DNA of 64,000 nt. It comes from Galeopsis tetrahit (Eukaryota; Streptophyta; Magnoliopsida; Lamiales; Lamiaceae). A program made the position numbers and the translations under genes. How positions within the stretch are numbered: position 1 is the stretch's first letter; every line of letters starts with the position of its first letter. The stretch covers positions 2,606,501 through 2,670,500 of the forward strand of contig OY776123.1 of the NCBI GenBank assembly GCA_963675135.1. The letters are read 5' to 3'. Shown in pieces: positions 11,301 to 23,084 of the stretch. Below the pieces are notes generated by a model. That model was given only the letters and a program-made list of their open reading frames with translations. It had not been told where the DNA came from and did no database searches.

Positions 11301-13545
11301 AGGGATCTTGTGATGCATTATCTCTTCTAGGTTAGATTAATATTCAAGACTTGATCCATGATAATTAGGGTCAATTATGCTTTGATTGTTGAACAAATTA
11401 TCAGCAACGGCTATCAAGTAAGAGATCCATTGGGCTGAAGGCCTATATTCATCATAAATGATCTCAGCTTCTTGAGCTCCTAGAATTTCTTATTGTATGT
11501 ATCATAAATGCTATGCCACATGTCTGAGATAACCACTTTTCGTCTCTATTACTGTGTAATATTGTCCAAGTGTTCTCTCCATGGATTCTGAACTGATCAT
11601 AGCTATCTAATAAAATAATATTTTTACAGGAGTATTGTTCTCAACAAAAAAGCATCCAAAAACTAAGGATCTCATGGTAACTTTACCCTTCATAGTCATT
11701 TTTTATGGTTCTCTTAGTTGAGGTATTTGTATATTGATGCTATTTATGGCTCATTTTTTGAAGCAATAGAGATTCTCCTTTTTTCTTGGGAGAGATTATC
11801 AATAGCTGTTCAAATTTTGCAGCCAGAAGATTTCGGGATCCGTGCACCAAGAAAGGGAATTGTTGTTTTTGCCCTGCCAGGAGAACCTGGTCTGACTGAA
11901 CTGGTTGGGGACTTTAAGGTTCAGTTTCATGATCGCCAAGGAGATTTCTACTGGTCTGTAAATAATCCTTCCTCATGCTATTTTTACATACAAGCCTACA
12001 TATTATCTACTCCCTCCGTCCCAGGATTTCTTTCACATGTGAAGTGGCACACAAAATAAGAAAAGTGAGTTTAGTGGGGATTTTGAGGGGTAATTTTGTA
12101 AACCTTTATGTATAAAGTAAAGAAATGAGTTGACTTTTGTGTATGGGTTGAGAAAAAGTAATGGCATTTGTGTAAAATTGAGGATATTGTGAGGGTGGAG
12201 TTTATAAAGGGTTTTCCATTTTAAGGGTGTGAAAGTTATTGTGGGACATCCCAAAAAGGAAAGTGTGAAAGTAATTGCGGGACGGAAAGAGTATGCATTT
12301 GAGGATTAATATGATATTTCACCTTAAAATGCAACATCTATTTAATGATGTCGAGTTGTAAAAATTAGGAAAGAAAATGCATTGTGTTCATACTAGATGA
12401 GCCTTTGTTAATTAGTTTTTCATAGTCTAACAGGTAACATTTCTGATCTGGCAAAAACTTATATGCATTTGGTTCACCGAAGTTTTATCATATTCATAGA
12501 AGTTTTATGGTGAACTCGGTTATGCTATTTAGTATGTGAAGTCCACAGTTTGAAAAATTCACACAGATCTGTGTGCAGTTTCCTTCAACAGAAGAGTATT
12601 TGATCAAATATTTAGACATTAGAACTCTAACCTATAACCAGACTGTTCATTCTTACAAGATTACCTTCTTCTTATGTACTCAGTTGGATGAACACGACAA
12701 TGATGGAAAACAGGGTGATTTTAGATGCATCCGGCCTTGATGACTTTGACAATGTAAGAGCTCCAGTGAATCTTTTTTTTTTTGGTCCCTAAACACATAA
12801 CCCCTAATTCACTTTTGGTCCTCTATTACACTCACTATCAAGTTCGGTCTTGAAAGTGCATTTTAGTCGCATTAAAATTACGAGTATTAGTTGAGTTTAA
12901 CGCCTCCAAAATTATTACATTTAACAAAGTGAAATAAGGGTTAAATTTGGGGCCAAAAATGTAATCTGGTCATAAAATGTAACCCCTTGTGATTTACTGT
13001 CATAGTGGAGAATTTTTCTTTCTTTTTCTCATTGGTGTAATCCTTCAATTTTGTGGCAGAGAAAATTGCCTTCCCCAGGGTTTCAGGTTGAAATAGTGAT
13101 GATAGATTATGATGGAACTATGCCACCCAAGAAAAGTGATGACACGAAGGGTACCGATGGAACATCGAAAAATGCTTCTGCAAGTAATGAAAATGCAGCT
13201 AATACTCAACAGAGTAATGCCTCGAAAAAACAGAACAACGAAGACGATGTTTTTTCCGATAGTGAAGAGGAAGAAGAACCTTCGTCTTCAAGAATCTCTA
13301 CAGCGTCTGCCCCACATTCTGAAGCAGACACCAAATCTGAGCGCATTTCATCTGTATCACATCAAACTGAAAACCTTTCTCTGGGTTCCACAAATTCGGA
13401 GTCTAAAAAGCCCCAAGAAGTGAAAAACGAAGGGGGTGAGAGGACTTCCACTTCGATCCCCAACATGGACTCGAATGACATCAAAGCCATTGCAGCAGAT
13501 GCTTCGGTTTTCAGTTTCGGAGATGAAGATGAGGAAAGTGAATGA
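5352..13545 (+). CDS. PTEN2: PTEN2-type dual-specificity/lipid phosphatase
   Basis: Twelve coding exons keep frame: 5352-5759, 7103-7204, 7286-7342, 8649-8714, 9240-9416, 10057-10143, 10525-10589, 10663-10739, 11630-11676, 11823-11953, 12684-12753, 13060-13545. They give 590 residues, near the roughly 610-630 of Arabidopsis PTEN2A/2B. Residues 1-136 are a Ser-rich, disordered extension typical of the PTEN2 class. The phosphatase domain follows, with FPFDDHNCPP near 215 and the P-loop HCKAGKARTG with catalytic Cys about 251. The C2 domain (about 325-450) includes PKTKDLM, GDFKVQFHDRQGDFYCW and MNTTMMENRV. The tail is acidic (SDSEEEEE). The family removes 3-phosphate from phosphoinositides in the cytosol and at membranes. 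The first and last exons carry the disordered parts. Several introns contain MITEs. The ATG chosen is the first in frame after the leader acceptor. Confidence 0.95.
5968..6258. mobile_element. Stowaway-type MITE in PTEN intron
   Basis: The ends CTCCCTCCGTTTC and GGGACGGAGGGAG are inverted repeats flanked by TA on both sides, the signature of Stowaway (Tc1/mariner-derived) MITEs. The subterminal GTGCAAATAATTG phrases are also typical. Non-coding, 291 bp, within the first coding-region intron of PTEN. Confidence 0.85.
9462..9984. mobile_element. foldback MULE-type element in PTEN intron
   Basis: Exact 9-bp direct repeats TTCATTCTA (9453-9461, 9985-9993) flank a 523-bp element beginning GGGTTAATATCA. 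Nearly the whole element is an inverted repeat: arms of about 240 bp meet near 9705-9745. The arms include the paired phrases GTACCCCTTTTA / TAAAAGGGGTAC and TTTGCCAC / GTGGCAAA. No coding capacity. It lies between the PTEN exon that carries the P-loop and the next exon. Confidence 0.85.
10170..10500. mobile_element. inverted-repeat MITE in PTEN intron, family unsure
   Basis: The left part (ACAAATCACTTTTTTAATTAAG then GTCCCATAAA and TGCAATTTTA) pairs with the right part (TAAAATTGCA, ATGGGACTTAAT, TTGATTTGTATGAG). The flanking duplication could not be decided, so the boundaries are approximate. Confidence 0.5.
10906..11312. mobile_element. TIR element with 8-bp flanking repeat in PTEN intron
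   Basis: The flanks share ATGCATTA (10898-10905, 11313-11320). The ends ACAAATCCCTGAG and the complement of CTTAGGGATCTTGTG are imperfect inverted repeats. An 8-bp duplication suggests hAT; a ninth base differs between the flanks, so a MULE with one mutation is also possible. No coding capacity. Confidence 0.55.
12010..12291. mobile_element. Stowaway-type MITE in PTEN intron
   Basis: TA-flanked element with ends CTCCCTCCGTCCCAGG and GCGGGACGGAAAGAG. It resembles the copy at 5968-6258 (shared GTGACACACAAA/GTGGCACACAAA and GTGTGAAAGTAATTGCGGGACGG phrases), so both belong to one Stowaway subfamily. Confidence 0.85.
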
Positions 13546-14186
13546 TGATAGGAAATTGGGGTTGTGAATTGGTAAACGACGATTGATCAATCTCCTTTTA
13601 ATGTTGTTTTTTTACATCAATGCCCAAAATTTGAAAAAAAATTGTTCACTCATATGTTGAATGATTGTATTTTAGTTGCACCTATTATGCTAAAAATATT
13701 TATTTGAATGCTTGATTTTTACATCAATTTTACAGTGCAGTAACTATTTTAACTTGGCCAAGAATTACTGCAAGCATATTCCATGTATAATTCTTGAATA
13801 TCTGTTCACAAAGAGTAAGGGGTGTTTGCAAACTCTATAAACAACTTAAAAGCACTTCTCAAAAGTAAAAACTGTGAGAGAGCAACTTTAAAAAAAGTGA
13901 TTCTGGAAGCAGTTTGTAGAGTTTTAAAACACCCTCTAAATAAACTGCAACAGCATTGATAAATTCAAACTTAAAGTGAAACTGAATTACAAAAATTCAA
14001 TAAAAGATGGTCATAATGACAAAAGTTTGTGAAATATGAAAACAAAATTTGGACCTTGGGCACTTGAAAGACCAAGGAACCATTCTCGAAAACTATAAGT
14101 TGCATTGGCTGATAACATAATTAGAACAATTTCTTCGTTCACTACGCTCGTAGATTATGTGTCGAATCCTCAGACACTAGTATTTG
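13546..14186. other. convergent intergenic region between PTEN and SDN
   Basis: Only about 640 bp separate the stop codons of the two convergent genes. The region must carry both 3' UTRs and polyadenylation signals. It also holds a small Tourist-like MITE (13819-13936). No ORF of interest was seen. Confidence 0.7.
13819..13936. mobile_element. Tourist-like (PIF/Harbinger) MITE, 118 bp
   Basis: TAA flanks both sides. The ends GGGGTGTTTGCAAACTCTA and the complement of TAGAGTTTTAAAACACCCTC are inverted repeats. Size, TSD and the G-rich GTGTTTG terminus fit Tourist elements. Confidence 0.7.
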
Positions 14187-17100
14187 TCATAGTCCTTGTT
14201 TTCTAGCAAGTGCAGCAATTATTTTATTCAAGTTTGAGATTTCTCCGTCTCTTTGACTTACCTCTTCCTTCAATCTTTCAATCTCTTTCAAATGTGTTTC
14301 ACACTGACTGGAATCCTCAACTTGTCCCAAAGTTTGATCGGTTTTCAACTTCTTCACTATGGCAGGTGTGTCATCTTCGATTGATCTCTTCTTTGACTGC
14401 TCAACGGTGTTCTGAGCAATAGTGTTGCAAACACAGAGACTGCCAGTTATTCCCGAATCAAGCTCAAACTTCACAACCTTTTGAGGTCTCCCACATGTGT
14501 CCTACCCAAGGCAAGAAAAGAACAAACAAGAGATTTATTTATAATGAAAAAATAATCATTTACAAATACACCAGAGATCAGCACACAAACCTTTTCCAAG
14601 TCACCTTCAAGATTCACAAATGCTTCAATCGCTTGTTGCTGATCCTTGAATATTGCAAAGGCCGAATAAACCTTTTTCGCGTTCTTACTGGTCTGCAGAG
14701 ATTATACTAATTAATTGGCGTGGATCGATGACTGGGAATTGATAACTGTGAATACAGTTAGGGTGTGTTTGTTTATCACACCCACCCCACATTTTTATTT
14801 CAAATTCAAATCCTTGTTTGTCAAGCCGGATTTTGGTATAGGATTGTAACCCTGTATAACTCTACCTTATAAGTTATAATACACCTATTTTACTTGTTTC
14901 AAACACAATTTTCAATACAGAATCAATCATTTATCTCCAACTTTTTAATTAATACTATTATCTACCCAGCCCGACACTCTCTCGCCTACATTACACACAA
15001 TCAATCATCTATCACATTTTTTCATAATCATACCCTATCAAATCTTACAAAATCTACACTTTCAAACATAAACGAAATCCAAATACATAAACAAACACCC
15101 CTTGCAGTCATGGCATATATACTCGTGATATTATGTTGAGGACAGCTTTTCAGCATCTTAAGTTTGTAGAATAACTTTCTTTAGGACACTTTTCTTTCAC
15201 TCAAGATCTTTGATGATTATACCATAAGAGAAATTTTGAGCAAAGTTGAATGAACTAAGAGAATGTGGATTATACAAACCTTCACTTCTATTGTAAAATC
15301 GCCAGGAAGAATACTCATCAAATCTTTGCTAACAACATTGATGGGAATTCTATGTACAAGCAGTTTTGCCTCGTCCAACTTTTTCACCTAAAACGAGATT
15401 TACATTAAGCGCGTGCATTGACTATGATGTAGACACAAAATAATCAATTAAGTCATTGATGTTACCTCCTCAACTACAACATCGCCCGTTTTTCCCTCTA
15501 ATTTTGCCAAGACGAGCTTCATTGCAGCACATGCATCATTCAGACAGTCGTGCGGCTCCCCCGTCTTACGAAGGTCAAAACCTAAAATAGACTAATGTAC
15601 AACAGAATATAAGATAAGTCATAATTGCTTGTCTAAAGCCTGTGTCTGATAGGAGAAACCATAAAGTTGGGTACAACTAGGGATGTAAAATACTAAAATA
15701 ATTTTAGTCCAATTCGGTATTTGAATAAAGCAATCATTTTGGTATCCGTGAACATTCAGTTAATTTATTTATTTATATTTTAATAATAATTATTAATATG
15801 TAGTACTAATAGTATATAATATTAATTATTTTTATATTACACAAGTGTTTCAAGTGGATACCTGTAAATTGTATATAATATTGAAAAATATTATTGTATT
15901 AACGAATATTATACTACGGAGTATCATTTTAGAAAGAAAAAAATAAGATTTTTTTTAAATACATAATTTTTATAAAAAAATAACACTACAAGTAAAATTT
16001 CGAATCAAATAATGAATCAGATTTAAAATTTATATTTTAAACAAATATGAATATTCAAATATTTTATCGGATTGAATATTGTAATATTCGTCTCAATTCA
16101 GTTTGTTTATATCCCTAGCATCAACTCTTTAGACAGGATTCATGCATATAATTGACAGATTACTAATCAGTGCAAGAATAAGAGATGCTTTTACACAAAA
16201 TTCTTTCAAGTGCAGAGATAATATTTCACCTTGCACAACAAACTTAGAGAAGGTTTCTTGTTGATTGGCGCGTTTGTTGGTCTGAAGATATATGATGTGT
16301 CAATCACTCGCGTATGGTCTAACTTCAAGGCTTCCCACAAGAAAAACAGAAGATAAAAAAATCAGAAGCATAAAAGACTTCTAATTACTAGAACTCGACA
16401 ACTCGTCATATATTAAGAACTAGGATTCTAGTAAATGAAAAGATTAAGATTTCAAGTTAAATGAAATTACCTTGTAGATCATTATTTAGACTGTGGCCAA
16501 CTAAAAAGGTGCCATGTCTTAATAACTTCGCCAACATTTTCTGTAATATGCCACATAAAGTAAATAAAGAAAAATCAGAATATGCATATATGCATATGCA
16601 GACAACTGCAAATGAGCATATTATACCTGCACATCTTTCAAAGTGCGTGTTACTCCATCTATATCTTTTGCAGAGATTCCAGTTATCTCTGTTCGATAAT
16701 CTGCAATTGCTTTATTTGGGTTTACAACTTGATCAAGTTTAACCTAAAATTTTAAAAAAAAAAATCAATCAATTAGAGAAGCATAAACACCACCTTTGAC
16801 AGATAATATTTATCCAGTTGATTTTCCTTCAAATATATTACACAAGTGTTTCAAGTGGATACCTGTAAATTGCGGTCTACAGCACAAACCTTCACCAAAG
16901 CTTCAGTTCCATCTTCACAAAGAACCATCTCACAGTCAATAGCAATCAATTCTGACGACTTTATTTCCTTAGCCTTTTTCTTGAGTTTTACAACTAACCA
17001 TCCCTATTTTAGCTCAAAAGAAAAAGATAAACCAAATCAACATTTTACTTACTTGATGTCAAGAAATATGTTTACAAAACAATGACATACAGGTAAATCA

Positions 17101-18439
17101 TACTAAGGGGCGATTGGTTCAAAATAATTCAAGGGGAATGGTATTGAGAATGAACATGGATAATGGTATTGAAAATAAAAGATGATCAAATCGTCTTCAC
17201 CCTCCTATCATTCATTCCACTATTCCTCAACCAACAATCATTTTTTGTCCTAATTTATTCCAAGATTAGAGCAAATAACTAACAAAGTAACCATCATTCT
17301 CATTGTAATTCACTATTCAATGATTTCATTATCATTCCCATTAATAATATTGAACAAAGCACCCCCTATTTACTAACTTATAACACGACATTGAGCATTT
17401 CCCACGTCAAAGCATTAGTTAACTGGCTTTATTTAGTTAAAAAGATCAATCTTTAGGATAAATAATGACAACTCACAAACTTATTCATTAAATGTGCATG
17501 CCGATGGAAGAAAATCTAAAAAAATCCTACCTCCTCATGCGAGGGGAAGGAATAGTCCGAAGGGTATTGAGGATGCTCCATAGTCAACCGAAAAAGCCTC
17601 TGTATCAACACACAAAACAAGTAAAACTTGGTCTTAATAAAATGATGTAGTGGTGCATGAAGAATCGTAAAACTATCAGGGTCCTTCACCATAAATGAAT
17701 AAATTAAATTGAGACCTGTTCAGCAGTTTCACTGCCGGGGGAAACATTCTTTATCTGCTCCACCTCACTGCGGTTAGAGTAGCATTGCATTACTTTCTGG
17801 AGAAACTGCAAACACAGCATTAGAAAGCTCCAGTCACAAATTAAAAGGGCAATTGGTGTACTTATTCTTTTCGTGGTGAAGAAATACGAACATGGGATGG
17901 CACAAGATTTACCTTCACATCATCATCTTTCTCAATAGTTTTCAAAAATTCAGCTAAACAATCCACATTTCTCTTGGACGGGTCACTCACGCTTGCCCCA
18001 AACTTCTTATCATGGGATTTCAGAAACTCTTTCCAAGTACCTTTACTCCCAGACATTTCTCGTTTTTGAGCGAATTTCACCATCTCAACTAAAGCCTAAT
18101 TAAAGCAATAAAATAAAATAAATGAACAAAGTAGGCAAGCTATAAACCTGCTAAAGCTACACAAACAAACAAATGTATCTTCTTAAAAACAGGAATAAGT
18201 AAAACAGACATAATCTTTAAGCAAAGAAACTCTGAAGTGGATGATTTTGAACTCACACTCAGCTTGCTTAAACATTGAGCCAAAAATTCTCCATTAATAG
18301 AGATAATAGCATTTCAAATTCATTAAATTGCTCACAACCATCAAAAGCTCGATTATGATACAGCATCGTTGTTTTGCTGCTTAATTAAAAAAAAAAATAG
18401 ACATACCTCTTTATTCTCGGAGGCAATCAACTCGTCCAT
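14187..18439 (-). CDS. SDN: small RNA degrading nuclease (DEDDh 3'-5' exonuclease with C-terminal RNA-binding region)
   Basis: Twelve in-frame exons were placed, 5' to 3': 18407-18439, 17913-18095, 17716-17805, 17531-17599, 16863-17003, 16627-16743, 16471-16540, 16230-16330, 15466-15591, 15280-15387, 14591-14692, 14187-14501. They give 484 residues. The N-terminus has the family phrases [22 protein letters not shown] and [17 protein letters not shown]. The DEDDh catalytic set is complete: Asp148 and Glu150 in IAIDCEMV, Asp232 in GHSLNNDL, His282 in [10 protein letters not shown] and Asp287 after it. Exons 10-12 encode an RRM-like part ([25 protein letters not shown]), a Lys-rich patch and a terminal coiled coil ([19 protein letters not shown]). 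The Arabidopsis SDN family trims mature miRNAs from the 3' end. The number of the orthologue is not decided. Confidence 0.95.
14761..15101. mobile_element. Tourist-like MITE in SDN intron
   Basis: The ends GGGTGTGTTTGTTTAT and ATAAACAAACACCCC are near-perfect inverted repeats, flanked by TTA and TTG (one mismatch from a TTA duplication). 341 bp, non-coding, between SDN exons 10 and 11. Confidence 0.65.
15675..16120. mobile_element. foldback element in SDN intron, hAT-like ends
   Basis: It opens with TAGGGATGTAAA and closes with TTTATATCCCTA; TAGGGATG-type ends are common in plant hAT MITEs. Inner phrases also pair (AATTCGGTATTTGAATA against GAATATTCAAAT). A clean 8-bp flank was not found, so limits are approximate. 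It contains the 39-bp copy of SDN sequence at 15833-15871. Confidence 0.5.
15833..15871. repeat. 39-bp direct repeat of the SDN exon 5 donor site
   Basis: Identical over 39 bases to 16834-16872, which spans the last 10 bases of SDN exon 5 and the first 29 of its intron, donor GT included. The copy lies in a downstream SDN intron, inside the foldback element. Confidence 0.85.
17107..17366. mobile_element. Tourist-like MITE in SDN intron
   Basis: The ends GGGGCGATTGGTTCAA and TTGAACAAAGCACCCCC are inverted repeats. The left flank is TAA, the right TAT. 260 bp, AT-rich, between SDN exons 4 and 5. Confidence 0.6.
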
Positions 18440-20522
18440 TATTACACTTGAAAAGGTCCAACAGATTGAATCAGGGAGATGAACGATAAATTGAACAGAG
18501 AAATTTAATTTAGGGTTTAAGAGATAAAAGAGGGACTGGTGAAACCGAGTAGGGTTTATACAAAATTGTTTCAGTATTATTTTCAATTCAGTCCTTTTAC
18601 TTTCACTTTCTCTTCAATTTGAAAATTATTTCGAGAATACAATTTTTTTTTTAGTTTGTTACGTTTTTAAAATTGGCCAGGACTTTTTTTACTTTGATTC
18701 AACCAATTTGTTCAAATTTTGATTTTTGTCAGATGTGTATTGATTGGTCACTTATTATTTTCTATTTACTTTTTCTATTTTGTATTATGTGATTTTAATT
18801 ATTAATTTTTTATAATATTTTAATAATAAATAATTAAAATCTTGTAAAATAATTATAAAATCAAAACAAATATATAAATATAAATTGAACTAAAAAATGA
18901 ACCATTCAAGTTTTATATAACTTAAACTAATAAAATAAAATATTACAAAATTTTAATAATAAAAATAATTTAAATCTTAAAAATAAGGAGTAATAAATAA
19001 TTCCTCACTCCCATTCCCATTTTAAAAAAAGAATTACTATTTAAATAAATTCTTATAAAATAAAATATTAATAATAAAAAATAGTTAAAAAATCTTAAAA
19101 AGTACATTTTGCGAATGTCCCACAATAATTTTCACACAAATGTCATTATTGGTTCTTCACACATACACAGTAACTTATTTATTTATTTTATATATAAAAT
19201 TTTATAAAATTATTCTTAAAAATTTCATTCATTATTACATTTTTTTTATTGTGTATTGAAATTTGTATAAAATATGCCATTAACTTTTGTAATTATTTTA
19301 TTTATTAAATTTATTCAATTATTTTTTATGAAATTTATGCAAGAATTGAAGGTATCTTCTCTCTGATTTGAATTGGAGGTACTGATTTGAATTGGAGCAC
19401 GTAATTATCCAAAGTATATGGGGCATATTGAATTAAGGAGATGAATAGATTTACTTTTAGAGTTCACGTATATGTATATAAAGGATATGGATGGGTAAGG
19501 TTGCATGCAAAATTCTTTTATATTATTTTTAATTCATCGTCTTTTTTAGTATTCTTTGGATTTTGCATGGAGAAAAGGGTGTAAGTAAGAAAAAATAATT
19601 AATAAAATATTTTATAACATTAATTAATTATGGATGTGTAATGTAATGCTCCATATATTATATGATTATCTTCTGGATAAAATTAATTAATTTCACTTTG
19701 TGTAAACTAAATATTTGTGGTAAATTGATTTTTATAGATAGCCCATACAATATATATAAATAAGTGCATTTTCTAATTTATGGAGATTTTTTTTTTAGAA
19801 TATTCTTAAAGATAATTACCAGAAAAATATAATATAATACTCATCTATGGAGAAATTATTTTTTATTAGAATATTTTAAAAGATAACTACAACAAATATA
19901 TAATATAGTACTATTATTTATAGAATATATAAGAGGTAATCAAACAATTAAGAACTTTTATTTTGTTAAAACATCTATTTGTACTAAATTATTTTTTCAA
20001 ACATTATATTTAAAAAAGCGCTAATTTTTTTTTCTACTTCAATATAGTCACATTTTTTTAATTGGTTTAGACCTTTTTCACATTTTTATTTTGATCCAAT
20101 AAATTTGTATAAATTTTAATTTATGTCCTTGATAGATCAGGTTTGATAATTTAGATTAAATCTAAATTAACACAAGAGTTGGTCTGATGTGCTACAAAAC
20201 TTTTCAATAATAAGAATTATATTTTAACCTACAAAATATCTATCACTTTTCAATAATAAGAATTACACTTTTCAATAATAAAATTTACCTATTTTTTATA
20301 ATTAAAATTACACTTTTTTCAGTTAAAATGTCTCAAAATTTTCAATAATTCAAGAAAGGAGAATAACTGGGTGTTTGGAAACACTACTATGTGCTTAAAA
20401 ACATTTTTTTTTTTTTAAATAGAATCACTTTTGGAGTGTTTGCAAACACAACTAAGTGATTAAAATAATTACTTAAAAGCAGTTTTGGTGAAACACCATT
20501 TCTCATGCTTCTACACAACTAA

Positions 20523-20796
20523 GGGCATGTTTGTTTTGGGACTCACCCGTTCGACGTGCCTTGTTCTACTTCGGGATTTCACATTCGGATTTCCCCATCC
20601 AACTACACCCATCCCTAAAAATACACATACATCCTACTATTACATCTCATCCAACCACTCTTACACAATTTGATTTGAGATAAAGTTACATCTCATCCTA
20701 CTCAAAATCTCAAAACAAACCCACACAATTACTATTCATCAGGATTTCCCATCCAGGATTTTCCCCATCCTACATAATCTCAAAACAAACATACCC
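20523..20796. mobile_element. Tourist-like MITE, 274 bp
   Basis: Flanked by TAA (20520-20522, 20797-20799). The ends GGGCATGTTTGTTTTGGGA and TCTCAAAACAAACATACCC are inverted repeats. The interior has the paired GGATTTCCCCATCC / GGATTTTCCCCATCC phrases. Non-coding. Confidence 0.8.
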
Positions 20797-20806
20797 TAAG
20801 TGATTA

Positions 20807-20929
20807 AAATAATTTTTCTTACAATTTTACAAAAGACACCCTCACAATTTAAATAATATTTTATCTCTACCCATTATTTATTCAAATGTAATAAGGGTGT
20901 CTTTTGTAAAATTGTAAGAAAAATTATTT
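20807..20929. repeat. perfect 36-bp inverted repeat with 51-base loop
   Basis: 20807-20842 is the exact reverse complement of 20894-20929 (AATTTTTCTTACAATTTTAC in the left arm). A transcript would fold into an unbroken 36-bp stem. It may be what remains of a MITE's ends. Confidence 0.85.
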
Positions 20930-22334
20930 ATTTTGCATACATCCCAACATATAAAAAATTGATTATAAGTGTTTAATTTTAAAACACTATCCACTTTTAA
21001 TTTTACTACAAAAATCTATTTTAATCACTTTGAATTAACTAAATAACGGTTAAAAAAAATGTTACAGATGTGGGAGAAAGAAAGAGGGGAGAAGAAGTTG
21101 TGGTTATAGACGTGGGAGAGAGAAAAAAAGAAAGAAAGGAGTGAGAGAAAAAAATGTTTTATATTTTTTTTAGTCCATTAAGTTACCACGCTTTTGAATT
21201 TAGTCCATCACATTACCACTTTTTGAATTTAGTCCATTAAGTTTCGATTTATTTTGATTTTGGTTCAGTTATCTGCTATAGCAGGTTTAACAGGTCATTT
21301 TTTAAAATACACACCTCAAATGTTAAACACACCACACTAAAATTTAAAAATCATTTTTTATTACTATACACACCCCAATTATTTCCTATTTATGAAATTG
21401 CCAAGAATAATTAAATTAAAAAAAATAAGAATTCAAATTAATTTGAAAAATATAAATAAAACTTATAAAAAATTGCCTAAATCTTCAAAAATTAAACAAA
21501 GCTAAAAAAAATTAATTAATTTAATTAGTTTTGAAAATTTAGTTGATTTTCTACTATTTTAAAAAAAAAATATAACCTTATTTTCGAAGTTTTTTATAGA
21601 AATTAGAACGCAAATAAAACATTAATAAAGTAATGAAGTTTTAAATTTATTTTATTTTATTTTCCTTTTTAATATTTCTTTTATATTATATGAACGAGTT
21701 GGTCTCCTGTGCACAGCGTGCACGTGCACACTAATACACAGTTCAATCCTATATCTATTTATAAAGGCAAATAAATATAACTAAGTAATGAATGTTATAG
21801 TGGTTATAGATACCATTTATAAGTACGAGGTACATGTTCAAATCCTTTCAAACTTGTTTTTTTTTCTTTTTTTTTTTCGTTTGTTTTTTTTTCCGATTTT
21901 TTTTCATTTTTTTTCCTTTTTTTTTCCAAACTTGTTTTCCAAACTTGTTTTTTTTCCTTTTTTTTTTCGTTTGTTTTTTTTTTTCCTTTTTTTTTTCATT
22001 TTTTTTCCTTTTTTTTTTTCGTTTCTACTTTTCATTAATAAAATTTCCACTTTTCACTAATAATTTTTTTTTCCTTTTTTTTTTCTTTTTTGTTTTTTTT
22101 TTTCACGTTTCTTTTTTTCGTTTATTTTTTCGAATATTTATTTTCGTTTCTACTTTTCATTAATATATTTTTTTTCGTTTTTTTTAAGTTTATTTTTTTT
22201 TTCCGTTTTTTTTTTCGTTTCTATTTTTCATTAATAAAATTTCCACTTTTCACTAATAATTTTTTTTCCTATTTTTTTCATGTTTTGTTTTTCGTTTCTA
22301 CTTTTCATTAATATTTTTTTTTTCGTTTCTACTT

Positions 22335-22880
22335 TTCATTAATAAAATTTTCACTTTTCACTAATAAAAATTACCACTTTTCACTAACAAAATTACCACT
22401 TTTCACTAATAATAGCTACCGCTTTTCAGTAATAAAATTTCCACTTTTCAATAATAATAGTTACCACTTTTCAGTAATAAAATTTCCACTTTTCAATAAT
22501 AAGAATTACACTTTTCAGTTAAAATATCTACCACTTTTCAATAATAAAAATTACATTTTTCAGTTAAAATATCTACCACTTTTCAGTAACAAAATTTCCA
22601 CTTTTCAATAATAAGAATTACACTTTTCAATTAAAATACCGATCACTTTTCAATAATAAAAATTAAATTTTTAAGTTAAAATATCTACCACTTTTTAATA
22701 ATAAGAATTACACTTTTCAGTTCAAATATCTACCACTTTTCAATAATAAGAATTACACTTTTCAGTTAAAATATCTACCACTTTCAATAATAAAAACTAC
22801 ATTTTTCATTTAAAATATATACCACTTTTCAATAATAATAATTACATTTTTCAATAAAAAAATCTACCACTTTTCATTAC
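22335..22880. repeat. AT-rich tandem array, left arm
   Basis: Loose units of about 42-46 bp built from CACTTTTCAATAATAA, GAATTACACTTTTCAG and TTAAAATATCTAC. It is the inverted counterpart of 23085-24035. The phenylalanine-rich reading frames nearby (21788-22311) reflect only poly-T. Confidence 0.85.
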
Positions 22881-23084
22881 TTAATTAATTAATTAATTTA
22901 CCATTATTAATTAATTACAATTCTCATTTTTATCGACCAATATTTACATTTATTAATTAATTTACAATTATTAATTAATCTATAATTTTCATTTTTATTT
23001 TGCTTATTGTTATCATTGTTAACTTAATTAATTAAAACGGGTACATTTAATTATAAATTGTACCGTTAAAATTATTATTAAAAT

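Larger units (their letters stand above)
18440..21159. other. SDN upstream region and gene-free AT-rich spacer
   Basis: The first few hundred bases should hold the SDN leader and promoter; no motif is distinctive. The rest is very AT-rich with a Stowaway-like scrap near 19105-19170, a Tourist MITE (20523-20796), a perfect 36-bp inverted repeat (20807-20929) and a purine-rich GAGAAAG stretch (about 21065-21150) that resembles part of the MULE at 54518-55540. No gene was seen. Confidence 0.6.

Noticed and set aside
21788..22311. Phenylalanine-rich open frames of 70-110 codons
   Set aside because: They are created by the poly-T tracts of the MULE-type element; no domain, and composition is not that of a protein gene.
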